This document shows positions 55,766-64,000 of a stretch of DNA of 64,000 nucleotides, one piece after another. The first letter of the stretch is position 1. Each line of letters starts with the position of its first letter. The DNA comes from Actinomycetota bacterium (lineage in GTDB: Bacteria; Actinomycetota; Thermoleophilia; RBG-16-64-13), in assembly GCA_016278725.1 (NCBI GenBank), contig JADQBG010000006.1:1-64000 (forward strand), in the 5' to 3' direction. The notes below the pieces were generated by a model. It was given only the letters and a program-made list of their open reading frames with translations, did no database searches and had not been told where the DNA came from. The position numbers and the translations under genes are program-made.

Positions 55766-56272
55766 ATGGCCAGAATCGACGGTTTCCTGGGGCAACCGAT
55801 GGATATCCCCGAGGACCGCTTGTACAGCAACGAGCACCACCTTTGGCTCAGGCGTATAGACGAGGAGGACCTGGCCGGTTCGATCGAGATCGGCATAACC
55901 CAACCCGGGCTCGCCCTGGAAGAGGGGTGGAAGGAGGTCAACTTCCTGGTGGGCGAGGGCGACCGGATCGACTACGACGACGAACTGATCCACGCCGAGA
56001 CCGGGCTTGCGCAGACCTACGTCAAGAGCCCGCTTCCGGGCAAGGTCACCGCCACGAATTGCGATCTCCTGGGCGACGCGCTCACCGCGAACCCTTACGA
56101 GAACTGGCTGCTCCGCTTGGAGCCGGATCCCACCTGGGAGGGTTGCCTTTCAGATGGGCGCGGATACATCGACTGGCTGGCGGGTTCGGGCCATGCGTCG
56201 GGGAAGGCGGCGGAGAGGCGAGGAGGCGCGGAGGCGGGGGAATGCACCACGCTATTCGGGGGGCCACAGTAG
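55766..56272 (+). CDS. GcvH-like lipoyl-domain protein lacking the lipoyl lysine
   Basis: A 168-residue protein with the glycine-cleavage H-protein fold: YSNEHHLWLRRIDEEDLAGSIEIGITQPGLALEEGWKEVNFLVGEGDRI, then SPLPGKVTATNCDLL and ANPYENWLLRLEPD. In H proteins the lipoyl Lys lies in ESVKAxxxxYSP; here the same spacing reads ETGLAQTYVKSP, with Leu at the lysine position. A C-terminal tail of about 30 residues is low-complexity. There are no gcvT or gcvP genes nearby. It is probably a non-lipoylated paralogue with another role. ATG 55766 is preceded by GAGGAGG. Confidence 0.82.
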   Translation: MARIDGFLGQPMDIPEDRLYSNEHHLWLRRIDEEDLAGSIEIGITQPGLALEEGWKEVNFLVGEGDRIDYDDELIHAETGLAQTYVKSPLPGKVTATNCDLLGDALTANPYENWLLRLEPDPTWEGCLSDGRGYIDWLAGSGHASGKAAERRGGAEAGECTTLFGGPQ

Positions 56273-56323
56273 AAGAGGTCTGCAGTGGGGAACTCGGCGG
56301 GCCGCGGTGAGCAGCCCGCAGTT

Positions 56324-56890
56324 TCAAAGCAGGGTGGAGACCAGGGTCAGCGCTCCGAACACGACGAAGAGGATGCCGGAGAAACGCCGGAGCGCGGACG
56401 CGGAGAGGCGGGAGCCCAGGAGGCTGCCTCCCCCGATGGCCAGCGCGTTGGCGCCGACCATGGCCAGGGTTGCCCCGGCCCAAACCGGCAGCATTTGGTC
56501 GTAGCGGGCGGCGAGCGAGAGGGCGGCCAGCTGGGTCTTGTCCCCGAACTCCGCCACGAAGAAAGCCAGACCGACGGCCAGGACGGCGCTCCGCCGGAAC
56601 CCGGTGGTGCACACCTCGTCTTCCTCCGGATCGGGCGAGAGCAGGATCCAGATCCCAAAGCCGACGAAGAGCACTCCGGCCGCGGGCCGGACCAGGTCGA
56701 CGGGGAGCAGTTCGCCGACGGCGCCGCCCACGCCCACCGCGAGGAGATTCAGCAGACCGACCGCGAGGGTAACCCCTAGAAGGACCTTGTGCGCGGGATA
56801 GCGGCAGGTCAGACACAGGGTGAGCAGTTGCGACTTGTCCGCCATCTCCGCGATGAGGATTAGCGCGAATGTGGTGACCAAGGCGTTCAC
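56324..56890 (-). CDS. UPF0016/GDT1-TMEM165 family cation transporter
   Basis: A 188-residue, six-helix protein built of two homologous halves, each with the family motif E-x-x-D-[KR]-[ST]: [12 protein letters not shown] in the first and [14 protein letters not shown] in the second. Homologues transport Mn2+ or Ca2+ (MneA, Gdt1). Divergent from the DUF302 gene with only 33 bases between. No yybP-type Mn riboswitch fits in that gap. Confidence 0.9.
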   Translation of the reverse strand: MNALVTTFALILIAEMADKSQLLTLCLTCRYPAHKVLLGVTLAVGLLNLLAVGVGGAVGELLPVDLVRPAAGVLFVGFGIWILLSPDPEEDEVCTTGFRRSAVLAVGLAFFVAEFGDKTQLAALSLAARYDQMLPVWAGATLAMVGANALAIGGGSLLGSRLSASALRRFSGILFVVFGALTLVSTLL

Positions 56891-56923
56891 CGAGGAAGCG
56901 TAACACGACGAGAGGAGCAGGCT

Positions 56924-57346
56924 ATGGCCGAGAACAGCAGCTACGCGATGGTACGGGTGTATCCCGTCAGCTACGAGGAGGCGCTGCCCCAGGTAAAGGA
57001 TGCCCTGAAGGCGGAGGGTTTCGGCGTCCTGACCGAGATAGACGTCAAGAAGACCCTCAAAGAGAAATTAGACGTGGACTTTCGTCCGTACATCATTCTG
57101 GGCGCCTGCAATCCCCGGTTGGCCCATCGCGCGCTCTCGGCGGAAGGCGACTTGGGCCTGATGCTGCCCTGCAACGTGGTGGTGGCGGAGGAGGAGCCGG
57201 GGCGCGCCCGCGTCGCCGCCGTTTCTCCCAAGGCGATGCTCGACGTGGTCGAAGGCAACGAGGAACTCGCCAAGGTCGGAGAGGAAGCCCAGGCCGCCTT
57301 TGAGCGCATGCTGGCCAAATTGGACGAGACTCTGGGCGGGAAATAG
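56924..57346 (+). CDS. DUF302 protein
   Basis: A 140-residue DUF302-family protein. Diagnostic parts are [52 protein letters not shown] and [13 protein letters not shown]. The conserved Cys in LGACNP and LPCN are present. Function of the family is unknown, though members cluster with sulfur and metal genes. ATG 56924 follows AGGAGCAGGCT. Confidence 0.9.
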   Translation: MAENSSYAMVRVYPVSYEEALPQVKDALKAEGFGVLTEIDVKKTLKEKLDVDFRPYIILGACNPRLAHRALSAEGDLGLMLPCNVVVAEEEPGRARVAAVSPKAMLDVVEGNEELAKVGEEAQAAFERMLAKLDETLGGK

Positions 57347-57512
57347 CCGATGTAGGTCCCGTTCGCCGTGCTGCTGGGCCGCTACAAGGTCCAACCACGG
57401 TCGTACTGACCCGCTCGGGCATGGTCGATAGCCTGCTCTCACTATTTAACGCGCGCCGCCAATACGGATCGGTCTTCGGTTCCCGCGGCGGCGAAATGAG
57501 GGAGGATGGGCC

Positions 57513-58073
57513 ATGTTCAAGCGGCAACCGTGGATGCAGCGAGCGGGGGAGTACCCGCGATCCGACCGGGAGTACTTCGGGCTACTGACCCGGGCGGTGT
57601 TCTCGGCGGGTCTGGGTCCTCGCGTGGTGGAGTCGCGCTGGGAGGGCATCACCAAGGCCTTCCGCGAACTGGACCCCGCCGAGGTCTCGCGCATGACCGA
57701 GGAGGATGTGGAGCGCCTGCTGGCTGATCCCGGCGTCATACGCAACCGCCGCAAGATCGAGGCGGCGATCGCCAACGCGGCCGAGTTTCTCGAACTGGTG
57801 GAGGAACACGGCGCCTTTCACGACTTCCTGCAGACCGCGCAGGAGGAGCAGGACTTCCCGGGCGTGGTGGCGCTCCTCGCCGGCCGCTTCGCGCATCTGG
57901 GCCCCACCTCCGCCGCGCTGTTCCTGTTCAGCGCCGGCTGGCGGGGCGGCGACTTCAAGGTGATCGGAGGCGACGGCGAAGTGGCGGCCCCGGAGGCGGC
58001 GGAACAGTCGCAACAGGCTGAGGCGCTCAAACCGGCGCCGCCGGCGGAACCGGCGCCCGCGCTTGCGGGGTAG
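57513..58073 (+). CDS. DNA-3-methyladenine glycosylase I-like protein
   Basis: A 186-residue protein resembling the Tag family of helix-hairpin-helix DNA glycosylases: YFGLLTRAVFSAGLGPRVVESRWEGITKAF, VERLLADPGVIRNRRKIEAAIANA, HLGPTSAALFLFSAG. The zinc-binding Cys/His residues of classic Tag are not evident, and the N-terminus differs, so it may be a divergent, possibly non-canonical member. A Pro/Ala tail follows. The ribosome site GGGAGGA precedes ATG 57513. Convergent with the PhoR-like gene (4-base gap). Confidence 0.78.
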   Translation: MFKRQPWMQRAGEYPRSDREYFGLLTRAVFSAGLGPRVVESRWEGITKAFRELDPAEVSRMTEEDVERLLADPGVIRNRRKIEAAIANAAEFLELVEEHGAFHDFLQTAQEEQDFPGVVALLAGRFAHLGPTSAALFLFSAGWRGGDFKVIGGDGEVAAPEAAEQSQQAEALKPAPPAEPAPALAG

Positions 58074-58077
58074 GGGT

Positions 58078-59445
58078 TTAGGCTTCGGTCTCCTCGTCGG
58101 GACCGGTCTGGGCGACGTGGTCTGCCGGAAGAGGCTCCTTTTCGAGCGTCACGCCGGGCAGGTGGACGGTGAAGGTGGAGCCCAGGCCAAGCGCACTCTC
58201 GACCGCGACATGCCCCTGGTGCAGTTCGACGATGTGCCGGACGATGCTGAGTCCGAGCCCGGTTCCGCCGGTTTCGCGGGAGCGGGCTCGGTCCACTCGG
58301 TAGAAGCGTTCGAAGATGCGGTCCTGCTGGTCCCTGGGGATGCCCATACCGTCATCCTTGACGGCCAGCACGGCCTCGCTTCCGGCCCTATGCACGCTCA
58401 ACTCGATGTTGCCGCCGGGCTCCGTATAGCGCAGAGCGTTCTCCAGGAGGTTGCGCACGGCCATTTCCAGCAGTGTCCGGTCGCCCTCGACCTCGACCGG
58501 ATCGTCGGCATCGACCCGCAGGCGCCGGTCTTCGCGGTCGGCCAGGGGCCGGAGTTCTCGCGCCACCGAGGCCGCCGCCGCAGCGAGATCGAAGGGTTCC
58601 GCGTCGGGGAATCCCGCGCCGTCGTCCTCCAGGCGAGAGAGGGTGAGCAGGTCGTCCACCAGATCGCTGAGCCGCTCGATCTCAGGTGACAGGCGCCCGG
58701 CAAAAGCCTTTGCCTGACCGGGATCCTCGTCCACGGCGTGCTGCAGGGTCGAGGCCAGCAGGGAGAGGCCGGCAAGCGGGGTCTTGAGCTCGTGCGACAC
58801 GTTGGCCACGAAGTCACGGCGCATCTGGTCGGTGCGTAACTGCGCGGTCTCGTCCCGCAGGAAAAAGAGCACCCGGGCGGTTTCCGGGGGAAGGTGGCGC
58901 AGGGGAATGGCCTCGGCCAGGATGATCCGTCCGCTGGTGAGCTCTACCGCCTCTCGGATCGCCCGGCCCTCGGCCAGCGCCTGCTCGGCCAGGGGGACGA
59001 AGGGCAGGGAGCGCACGCTGTGCACGAGGGGCCGGTCGATGAGCGTGGTCTCGTCGTCGACTCCAAGCACTTCCGCCGCCCCCTGGTTGACCGTGGTCAC
59101 CCGGCCGCCCTCGTCCAGGACGAGGACGCCCGCGGTCATCAGGCCGAGCAGTTCCTGCAGCTGACGCTGTTGGCGGTCGGCGGATTCCGCGCGCTCCTCG
59201 AGTTCTCGCTCGAGGCTTCGGAGCCTTTCGTCGTCGGCCTCCGTCGGGAGTATCCGCGCCAGCAGCAGCGCGGCGAGACCCACCGCGGGGACCAGGGCCA
59301 CGGCCAGGTACAGAGGCAGGCGTACCAGGTCCGCGCCGGCGCCTCGGTCATTCAGCAGGAAGAAGGAGCCGATGGAGATCGCCGCAAGCACGGCGAGACC
59401 GAGCCCGAGGAGGCCGAGGCCCATACGCACGCGGCTCCCCGACAC
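58078..59445 (-). CDS. PhoR-type membrane sensor histidine kinase
   Basis: A 455-residue kinase. Two N-terminal helices (about residues 7-28 and 40-63) enclose almost no periplasmic loop. A coiled coil and PAS domain follow (GLMTAGVLVLDEGGRVTTVNQGAAEVLG). HisKA has FVANVSHELKTPLAGLSLL (catalytic His about residue 241), and HATPase has NLLENALRY, KDDGMGIP and GGTGLGLSIV. It follows the response regulator by 6 bases and forms a pair with it. With no extracellular sensor it probably senses through a partner or the membrane. Whether it responds to phosphate is unknown. Confidence 0.93.
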   Translation of the reverse strand: MSGSRVRMGLGLLGLGLAVLAAISIGSFFLLNDRGAGADLVRLPLYLAVALVPAVGLAALLLARILPTEADDERLRSLERELEERAESADRQQRQLQELLGLMTAGVLVLDEGGRVTTVNQGAAEVLGVDDETTLIDRPLVHSVRSLPFVPLAEQALAEGRAIREAVELTSGRIILAEAIPLRHLPPETARVLFFLRDETAQLRTDQMRRDFVANVSHELKTPLAGLSLLASTLQHAVDEDPGQAKAFAGRLSPEIERLSDLVDDLLTLSRLEDDGAGFPDAEPFDLAAAAASVARELRPLADREDRRLRVDADDPVEVEGDRTLLEMAVRNLLENALRYTEPGGNIELSVHRAGSEAVLAVKDDGMGIPRDQQDRIFERFYRVDRARSRETGGTGLGLSIVRHIVELHQGHVAVESALGLGSTFTVHLPGVTLEKEPLPADHVAQTGPDEETEA

Positions 59446-59451
59446 CGGCAG

Positions 59452-60234
<783 letters not shown>

Positions 60235-60288
60235 CGCGTCTACCGTACGCTGCGCCGCCGGCTTCGTAAAGCCCAAGACCGCCGTCCG

Positions 60289-61710
60289 TTAGTGGCATAT
60301 CACCAGGAAGTGTTCCGGCTCCTGCACAAACCGGAGCCGGCAGGCTTCCGAGCAGAAGTAGTACGCCGAACCATCGTAGGTGGCCCTGGGGGCAGAGGAA
60401 ACGTCGGTCAGGGTCATTCCGCAAACCGGGTCGCGGTGAACACCCGCCGGTGTGAGGTCGCACCGGAGTGGCCGCTGGCGGACCAGATCCCCGATGAGGG
60501 AGAGCTCATTGAGGAGCATGCGTGGCAGCAGGAAGTGCTCGCGCACGCGCTCTTGACCCCGGGCCGCCATCTCCGCCGCCGCTTCGGGTTCCTCGAACAG
60601 CCTGACGATCGCCCGGGCGCACCCTTCGATGTCGTCGACCAGAAACCCGCCAACCCCATCGGCCATCTGCAGGGGAATACCGCCCGCCCGTCCGGCGACC
60701 ACCGGCGTTCCCTTCCACAGGGCCTCGGACACCACTAGGCCAAAGCCCTCCCGAACGGACTTCTGCACGATCACCTGAGAAAGACGCTGGAAGGCGTTCA
60801 CCTCGATGTTGCCCACCCCGGTAAGGTTGCTGAAGACGTGAATGAGGGGATCGGCCTCGCTCTGCTCCTGGATCTGACGGTAGACGTCCCACCCTTCGGG
60901 ATCGTCCAGGGCCATGGACCCTGCCAGGGCCAACTGCAGACCGGGGACGTCTTCCCGGGCGATCCGGTACGCGGCGATCACCCCGAGGGGGTCCTTCCAC
61001 GGATCGAAGCGGGCGATCTGTGTCATGAGCGGGCGATCGGGACACACGCCTATCCAATCGAGAACCTGCTGCGCCGTGGCTGGGGCCAGGGGTAGGTTCT
61101 TGGGGCTAACGGGGTCGATGGCAGGCGGGATGATCTCCACCCGATCGACGGGGAAGTTGGGCGGGACGAATTGCTCCATGGTGAACACGGCCGCGTCGTA
61201 TTCGCTGAGTTGACGGCTCAGGAAATCCCAGACTTCCGGGTTAGGCTGCGAGGTGTCGATGTGGCATCGCCAGACCCAGCGCGCATCCCCCTTGCCGTGG
61301 AACGGCAGGATCCCGAGCGGCTGCGGGTCGTGCAGGAATACCACGTCGAACTCTTCCTCGAGGAGTTCGGCGTTGCGGGCAGAGGCCGCGAGAAAGGCAT
61401 CGCGTTCGGCCTTCTCGAGCCCACGCTCTGCTCCCTGCAGGGCGTTGTGGATAGTCTTGGTGACGGAGAAGAAGTCGTCCTCGGCGGTGATGACCTTCCA
61501 GTCGGCAATGAGCCCCAGGTCATTCGTCAGAGGAACCAGCGAGCGCAGGAGTTCGGAGACCCCTCCCCCGTAGGGGGTGGCGTTGACATGCAGGACCCGC
61601 ACCCCTTGCAGGTCCCTCGCGGATTCGGTGAGTTTGTCGAGGAGCTCATCCGGCGCAATTCTGCGATAACTGGACAGCGAACGGCGGCCGACGTCGACAT
61701 TGGTGAGCAT
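60289..61710 (-). CDS. TreT-type trehalose synthase fused to a C-terminal YHS domain
   Basis: A 473-residue GT4 glycosyltransferase of the TreT type (NDP-glucose + glucose to trehalose). Diagnostic parts are [58 protein letters not shown], and [32 protein letters not shown]. Residues about 427-473 form an extra domain: [10 protein letters not shown], then [24 protein letters not shown]. This is a YHS/TRASH-type metal-binding module as found in copper ATPases. Known TreT proteins end before this point. ATG 61710 follows GGAG. It is second in an operon with a methyltransferase, whose promoter resembles that of copA. A trehalose-phosphate-independent route to trehalose is implied; the role of the YHS domain is inferred to be metal sensing or binding. 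Confidence 0.9.
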   Translation of the reverse strand: MLTNVDVGRRSLSSYRRIAPDELLDKLTESARDLQGVRVLHVNATPYGGGVSELLRSLVPLTNDLGLIADWKVITAEDDFFSVTKTIHNALQGAERGLEKAERDAFLAASARNAELLEEEFDVVFLHDPQPLGILPFHGKGDARWVWRCHIDTSQPNPEVWDFLSRQLSEYDAAVFTMEQFVPPNFPVDRVEIIPPAIDPVSPKNLPLAPATAQQVLDWIGVCPDRPLMTQIARFDPWKDPLGVIAAYRIAREDVPGLQLALAGSMALDDPEGWDVYRQIQEQSEADPLIHVFSNLTGVGNIEVNAFQRLSQVIVQKSVREGFGLVVSEALWKGTPVVAGRAGGIPLQMADGVGGFLVDDIEGCARAIVRLFEEPEAAAEMAARGQERVREHFLLPRMLLNELSLIGDLVRQRPLRCDLTPAGVHRDPVCGMTLTDVSSAPRATYDGSAYYFCSEACRLRFVQEPEHFLVICH

Positions 61711-61728
61711 GGTTGTCTCCTTCGTCGC

Positions 61729-62412
61729 CTACTTGGCAGCTTCCGTGGTTCCGCCGGGACGCCGCCCCCAAGCTGCGTAGACAGACCCGCCGAGCCACTC
61801 CTCGCGCCAGAAGCCGACGGTGACGGCGGTGAACGCATTCAGGGGGTGGGGGCTCCAGTACCTGGCTTCCACAGACCGTGGTATCCATGGGCGGCCGGCA
61901 AGGCGGAACACGGGGTTCAGCGGGGCGCCGTACCAACGGGGGACGAGTTGAGTGTCGGCAACGAGCACCGGCGCTCCGGGCCGGACCATGTCGACCATGC
62001 GGCGCGCGGTCAGCCCAGGGTCGGGAAGGAGGCCTAGGGCGAAGGTGCTGAGCGCCGCATCTGCGGATTGCTCCGGGTGGTAGCGGGTAACGTCGGACTG
62101 GATCAGGGTCACATTGGTCCATCCGAATTTCTCTACCCGGCGCCGGGCCACGGCGAGCATGTCCGCGGAGAGGTCGACCCCCACGATCCTCCCCGTGGGA
62201 CCCACCCGGTGCTCCAGAGCCTTGAAGTTGAGGCCCGTCCCGCAGGCCAAATCGAGAACCAAGTCTCCCCGCTTGGGCGCCAGTCTCTCCACCAGGCGGT
62301 TCCGGATGTACTCCTGCAGACCGAAGGTAATCCAGGAGACGAAGGCATCGTACCGGCCGGCACCCCGGGCGTAGGTATCGAGGATCCGGCGCTCGTCTGT
62401 CCCACTGATCAC
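61729..62412 (-). CDS. Class I SAM-dependent methyltransferase
   Basis: A 227-residue methyltransferase of the UbiE/Methyltransf_11 class. Landmarks are ILDTYARGAGRYDAFVSWITFG, motif I LVLDLACGTGLNFKALE, motif II IVGVDLSADMLAVARRRVE, and VTLIQSDVTRYHPEQSADAALSTFALGLLPDP. The C-terminal part contains SVEARYWSPHPLNAFTAV. GTG 62412 has GAGGAGG upstream and begins the transcript from the CsoR-like promoter. The TreT-YHS gene follows after 18 bases. Substrate unknown. Confidence 0.9.
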   Translation of the reverse strand: MISGTDERRILDTYARGAGRYDAFVSWITFGLQEYIRNRLVERLAPKRGDLVLDLACGTGLNFKALEHRVGPTGRIVGVDLSADMLAVARRRVEKFGWTNVTLIQSDVTRYHPEQSADAALSTFALGLLPDPGLTARRMVDMVRPGAPVLVADTQLVPRWYGAPLNPVFRLAGRPWIPRSVEARYWSPHPLNAFTAVTVGFWREEWLGGSVYAAWGRRPGGTTEAAK

Positions 62413-62445
62413 AGGTCCCGCCTCCTCAGGTTGCCTTCCATTCCC

Positions 62446-62479
62446 ATAATACTCTATACCCCCGCACCCTATGGGGAGT
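62446..62479 (-). promoter_or_regulatory. Promoter/operator of the methyltransferase-TreT-YHS operon, similar to copA
   Basis: Read on the minus strand, the 34 bases contain CCATAGG, then GGGGGTATA, then the -10 TATTAT, 34 bases before GTG 62412. Aligned without gaps to the copA element at 45901-45934, 22 of 34 positions match, including the whole GGGGGTATA block and the TATT of the -10. This fits a common metal-responsive (CsoR-type) regulator. Confidence 0.55.
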
Positions 62480-62599
62480 CGGGCGAGGAGTCCCGCCCTA
62501 ACCGCAGAGGGCCGGCCGCTATCCGCGCATGCCGCGCGCCTCTCTCGGGTAGGCTAGCTACATCAAAGATAGCGACTTCCCAGATATAAGGAGAGCTTC

Positions 62600-62866
62600 A
62601 TGTCTGTATCCCTACCGCGAGCCCTGTCTGTCTTGGCTCTGGCTCTGATTCTTGTTGCGGCGATGTCCGCGGCCGCGCTGGCAGCTCCTCCGCCCGAGGG
62701 CTTCGGGCAGACCGTGGCAGACAACGCCCAAGGCGTCGGCCTGGCGGACCCGGAATTCGGCAATCACGTCTCGGGTATAGCTCGGCCCGGTGGCCCGCAT
62801 GACCTAGGTACCGAGCACAACCCCGGCATGCATCAAGGCATCGCGGGCTGGCACGGGGGTATGTAG
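62600..62866 (+). CDS. Small secreted His/Met-rich protein
   Basis: An 88-residue protein with a signal peptide (LPRALSVLALALILVAAMSAAALAA, cleavage probably after ALA). The mature form is about 60 residues. Its C-terminal third has five His and two Met (GGPHDLGTEHNPGMHQGIAGWHGGM), a composition seen in extracytoplasmic copper-binding peptides. ATAAGGAGAGC precedes ATG 62600. It is divergent from the methyltransferase-TreT-YHS operon, across a 187-base region holding the CsoR-like site. A terminator lies 76 bases after the stop. Confidence 0.78.
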   Translation: MSVSLPRALSVLALALILVAAMSAAALAAPPPEGFGQTVADNAQGVGLADPEFGNHVSGIARPGGPHDLGTEHNPGMHQGIAGWHGGM

Positions 62867-62941
62867 CCCGAGGGACCGGTTGGTAGCCCGCGGGACCGCT
62901 TGAGCTGCGGCCCAAGTCGCACCTGAAGTCGCGACGCCTTT

Positions 62942-62974
62942 CGAGACCCCGCTCCCCGGGGTCTCGTCTTTTCC
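62942..62974 (+). terminator. Terminator after the His/Met-rich peptide gene
   Basis: CGAGACCCC (62942-62950) pairs with GGGGTCTCG (62958-62966), followed by TCTTTTCC. It could serve both strands, since the ABC permease gene ends at 62998 on the other strand. Confidence 0.8.
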
Positions 62975-62997
62975 AAAAGCGGGCGACCTCTATCCCT

Positions 62998-63531
62998 TCA
63001 TCGCGTTGCTCCCCGGGTCAGTCGGTGAAAGACCAGGCCGCCCGCGACTGCCAGGGCGGCGGTCCACGCGAGACCCAGGAGCAGCGCGCCGCCGGTGTCA
63101 AAAGCCGGACTGAAGGCGGAATCGACCAGCATGCGCACAGGTCCGTGCGCCGGCAGCCAGCTGCCCCAGGCCGGGGGGGAGGCGGCGAACATGACGTTCT
63201 GAGCGATTCCCACGTCGACGAAGGGGAGCAGGAACATCATGTAGAGACCCCCGACCCTCCCCAGAAGGCTGCCGACGAGCACGCCGACCAGGCCGTATTG
63301 CAGGGCGACCAGCAGGTTGGCGCCGGCGAAAGGCACCCAGGAGGCCGGCTCGAAGTCGAGGGCGGTGACGCCCAGAGACACCGCGGTGGTGAGCACGGCG
63401 GCTCCCAGGATGACTCCCAGCCGGGCGGTGAGGACCTCCCAGGTGTGGAAACCGGCCAGGGTGAGGCGGCGGTCGGCCTCCGCGGAGTTCTGCACCACGA
63501 ACATGCCGGCGAGCCCGGCGAGGAAGGCCAC
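62998..63531 (-). CDS. ABC-2-like permease, probably N-terminally short
   Basis: 177 residues from GTG 63531 with about five hydrophobic helices: VAFLAGLAGMFVV, VILGAAVLTTAVSLGV, ANLLVALQYGLVGVLVGSLLGR, LYMMFLLPFVDVG and LLLGLAWTAALAVAGGLVF. The pattern after the first helix (NSAEADRRLTLAGFHTWEVL) fits the C-terminal half of ABC-2 permeases. The usual first helix and extracellular loop are absent. The frame stays open upstream without a hydrophobic stretch, so the gene may be truncated. No ATPase is visible before the window ends. Confidence 0.6.
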   Translation of the reverse strand: MAFLAGLAGMFVVQNSAEADRRLTLAGFHTWEVLTARLGVILGAAVLTTAVSLGVTALDFEPASWVPFAGANLLVALQYGLVGVLVGSLLGRVGGLYMMFLLPFVDVGIAQNVMFAASPPAWGSWLPAHGPVRMLVDSAFSPAFDTGGALLLGLAWTAALAVAGGLVFHRLTRGATR

Positions 63532-63574
63532 GGGGATCGGCCAGCCGGGGAGTGGTGCGGCCGTGCGGGCGGGG

Positions 63575-64000
63575 TCAGACCCGACTGACGGCGGCGGCGA
63601 TCGCCCGGATCTCGGACTCGTTCTCGAGACGGCCCTGCACGACGACTTCGACCGCGTCGTCGGCGTGGACCGGGATGTTCAGATAATCGCCTACGACCGT
63701 CTCCGTCTCGGCGTTCGGGGGCCGGTCCCAACTGGAGAGGCCGGTCAGCGAGGCGGGGACGCGGGCAGTCAGAGTGATCAGGTCGCCCACGTAGCCCGAG
63801 TTGCCGTGGGTATAGCCAACCCGATAGAAGACGCCAGGCCGCAGGGCGGGATTGCGGAACACCGCCTCACCCGTGCCGTCTCGGGCGGGGTCGGGTTCGT
63901 AAGGGGCCGGGGCCCAGCCTGCGGGCAGACGGGTGGGCAGAAAGACCGGAAGGGAACCGTCCAGCTCGTCGGCCAGGATCTCCCGGAGCTCCTCCTGGGA
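63575..64000 (-). CDS. Partial soluble protein, DUF4367/DUF4245-like C-terminus
   Basis: The frame is open to the right edge of the window and ends at TGA 63575. About 141 residues are visible, including ELREILADELDGSLPVFLPTRLPAGW, GVFYRVGYTHGNSG and a C-terminal ENESEIRAIAAAVSRV. The LPT-x-LPAGW start and the final helix resemble extracytoplasmic DUF4367-like domains. No membrane segment lies in the visible part. The ORF track lists only 63862-63575. The downstream permease begins 44 bases later. Confidence 0.6.
   Translation of the reverse strand, partial: SQEELREILADELDGSLPVFLPTRLPAGWAPAPYEPDPARDGTGEAVFRNPALRPGVFYRVGYTHGNSGYVGDLITLTARVPASLTGLSSWDRPPNAETETVVGDYLNIPVHADDAVEVVVQGRLENESEIRAIAAAVSRV

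Noticed and set aside
62854-62866. GGGGGTATG at the end of the His/Met-rich gene
   Set aside because: It encodes the last Gly-Gly-Met codons and has no palindrome; treated as coincidence.

Overview
The window is 64 kb of gene-dense, GC-rich bacterial chromosome with many GTG starts. Several points suggest a deep-branching actinomycete, probably Rubrobacteria- or Thermoleophilia-like; this is inference from gene content, as no 16S is present. They are the FhaA-FhaB-PstP-RodA-PbpA-PknB cluster, separate glyQ and glyS, pyruvate phosphate dikinase, a membrane pyrophosphatase, a DegV protein, and a TreT-type trehalose synthase. The tRNA gene does not encode its CCA end.

Layout. 1-8.2 kb: Ser/Thr kinase signalling and cell-wall elongation operon, with tight overlaps. 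8.2-19.2 kb: a signalling and transport block with two NarL-type histidine kinases, a LuxR-type regulator, an output-less receiver with a histidine-alanine repeat tail, an orphan TAT/lipobox solute-binding protein, a MacB-like ABC pair and an ABC-2 pair. 19.2-21.6 kb: a serine-hydrolase-fold protein lacking the catalytic Ser and Lys, a divergent RsbW-like protein and a nitroreductase. 21.7-33.8 kb: glyQS, crcB-DUF190, ppdK, dgt, a DtxR-family regulator, hppA and a NhaD-like antiporter. 33.9-42.3 kb: dnaG, rpoD, a cold-shock protein, gatCAB, an HxlR regulator and a second sigma-70 factor that appears to start at ATT. 42.6-50.2 kb: a secreted protein with CcdA, a methyltransferase, DUF1697, a decayed higBA locus, then copA, a c-type cytochrome, a SHOCT protein and a methyltransferase. 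50.3-55.0 kb: a zinc-ribbon membrane protein, cysK, two small proteins, degV, tRNA-Val(CAC), and a patch of broken genes next to the tRNA. 55.0-64.0 kb: a GcvH-like protein without its lipoyl lysine, an UPF0016 transporter, DUF302, a DNA glycosylase, a PhoR/PhoB pair, a TreT-YHS fusion with a methyltransferase, a secreted His/Met-rich peptide, and the end of a transporter locus.

The most promising unexplained signal is a putative metal (copper?) regulon. The copA promoter and the promoter of the methyltransferase/TreT-YHS operon share 22 of 34 ungapped positions, including a GGGGGTATA block placed between plausible -35 and -10 elements. A related TACCC-N5-GGGTA palindrome precedes an 87-residue Cys/His-containing protein. 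The second operon encodes a trehalose synthase fused to a C-terminal YHS (heavy-metal) domain and lies divergent to a secreted His/Met-rich peptide. Together they suggest an undescribed link between copper stress and trehalose synthesis.

All functional calls come from reading motifs by eye. No database search, folding or alignment program was run.
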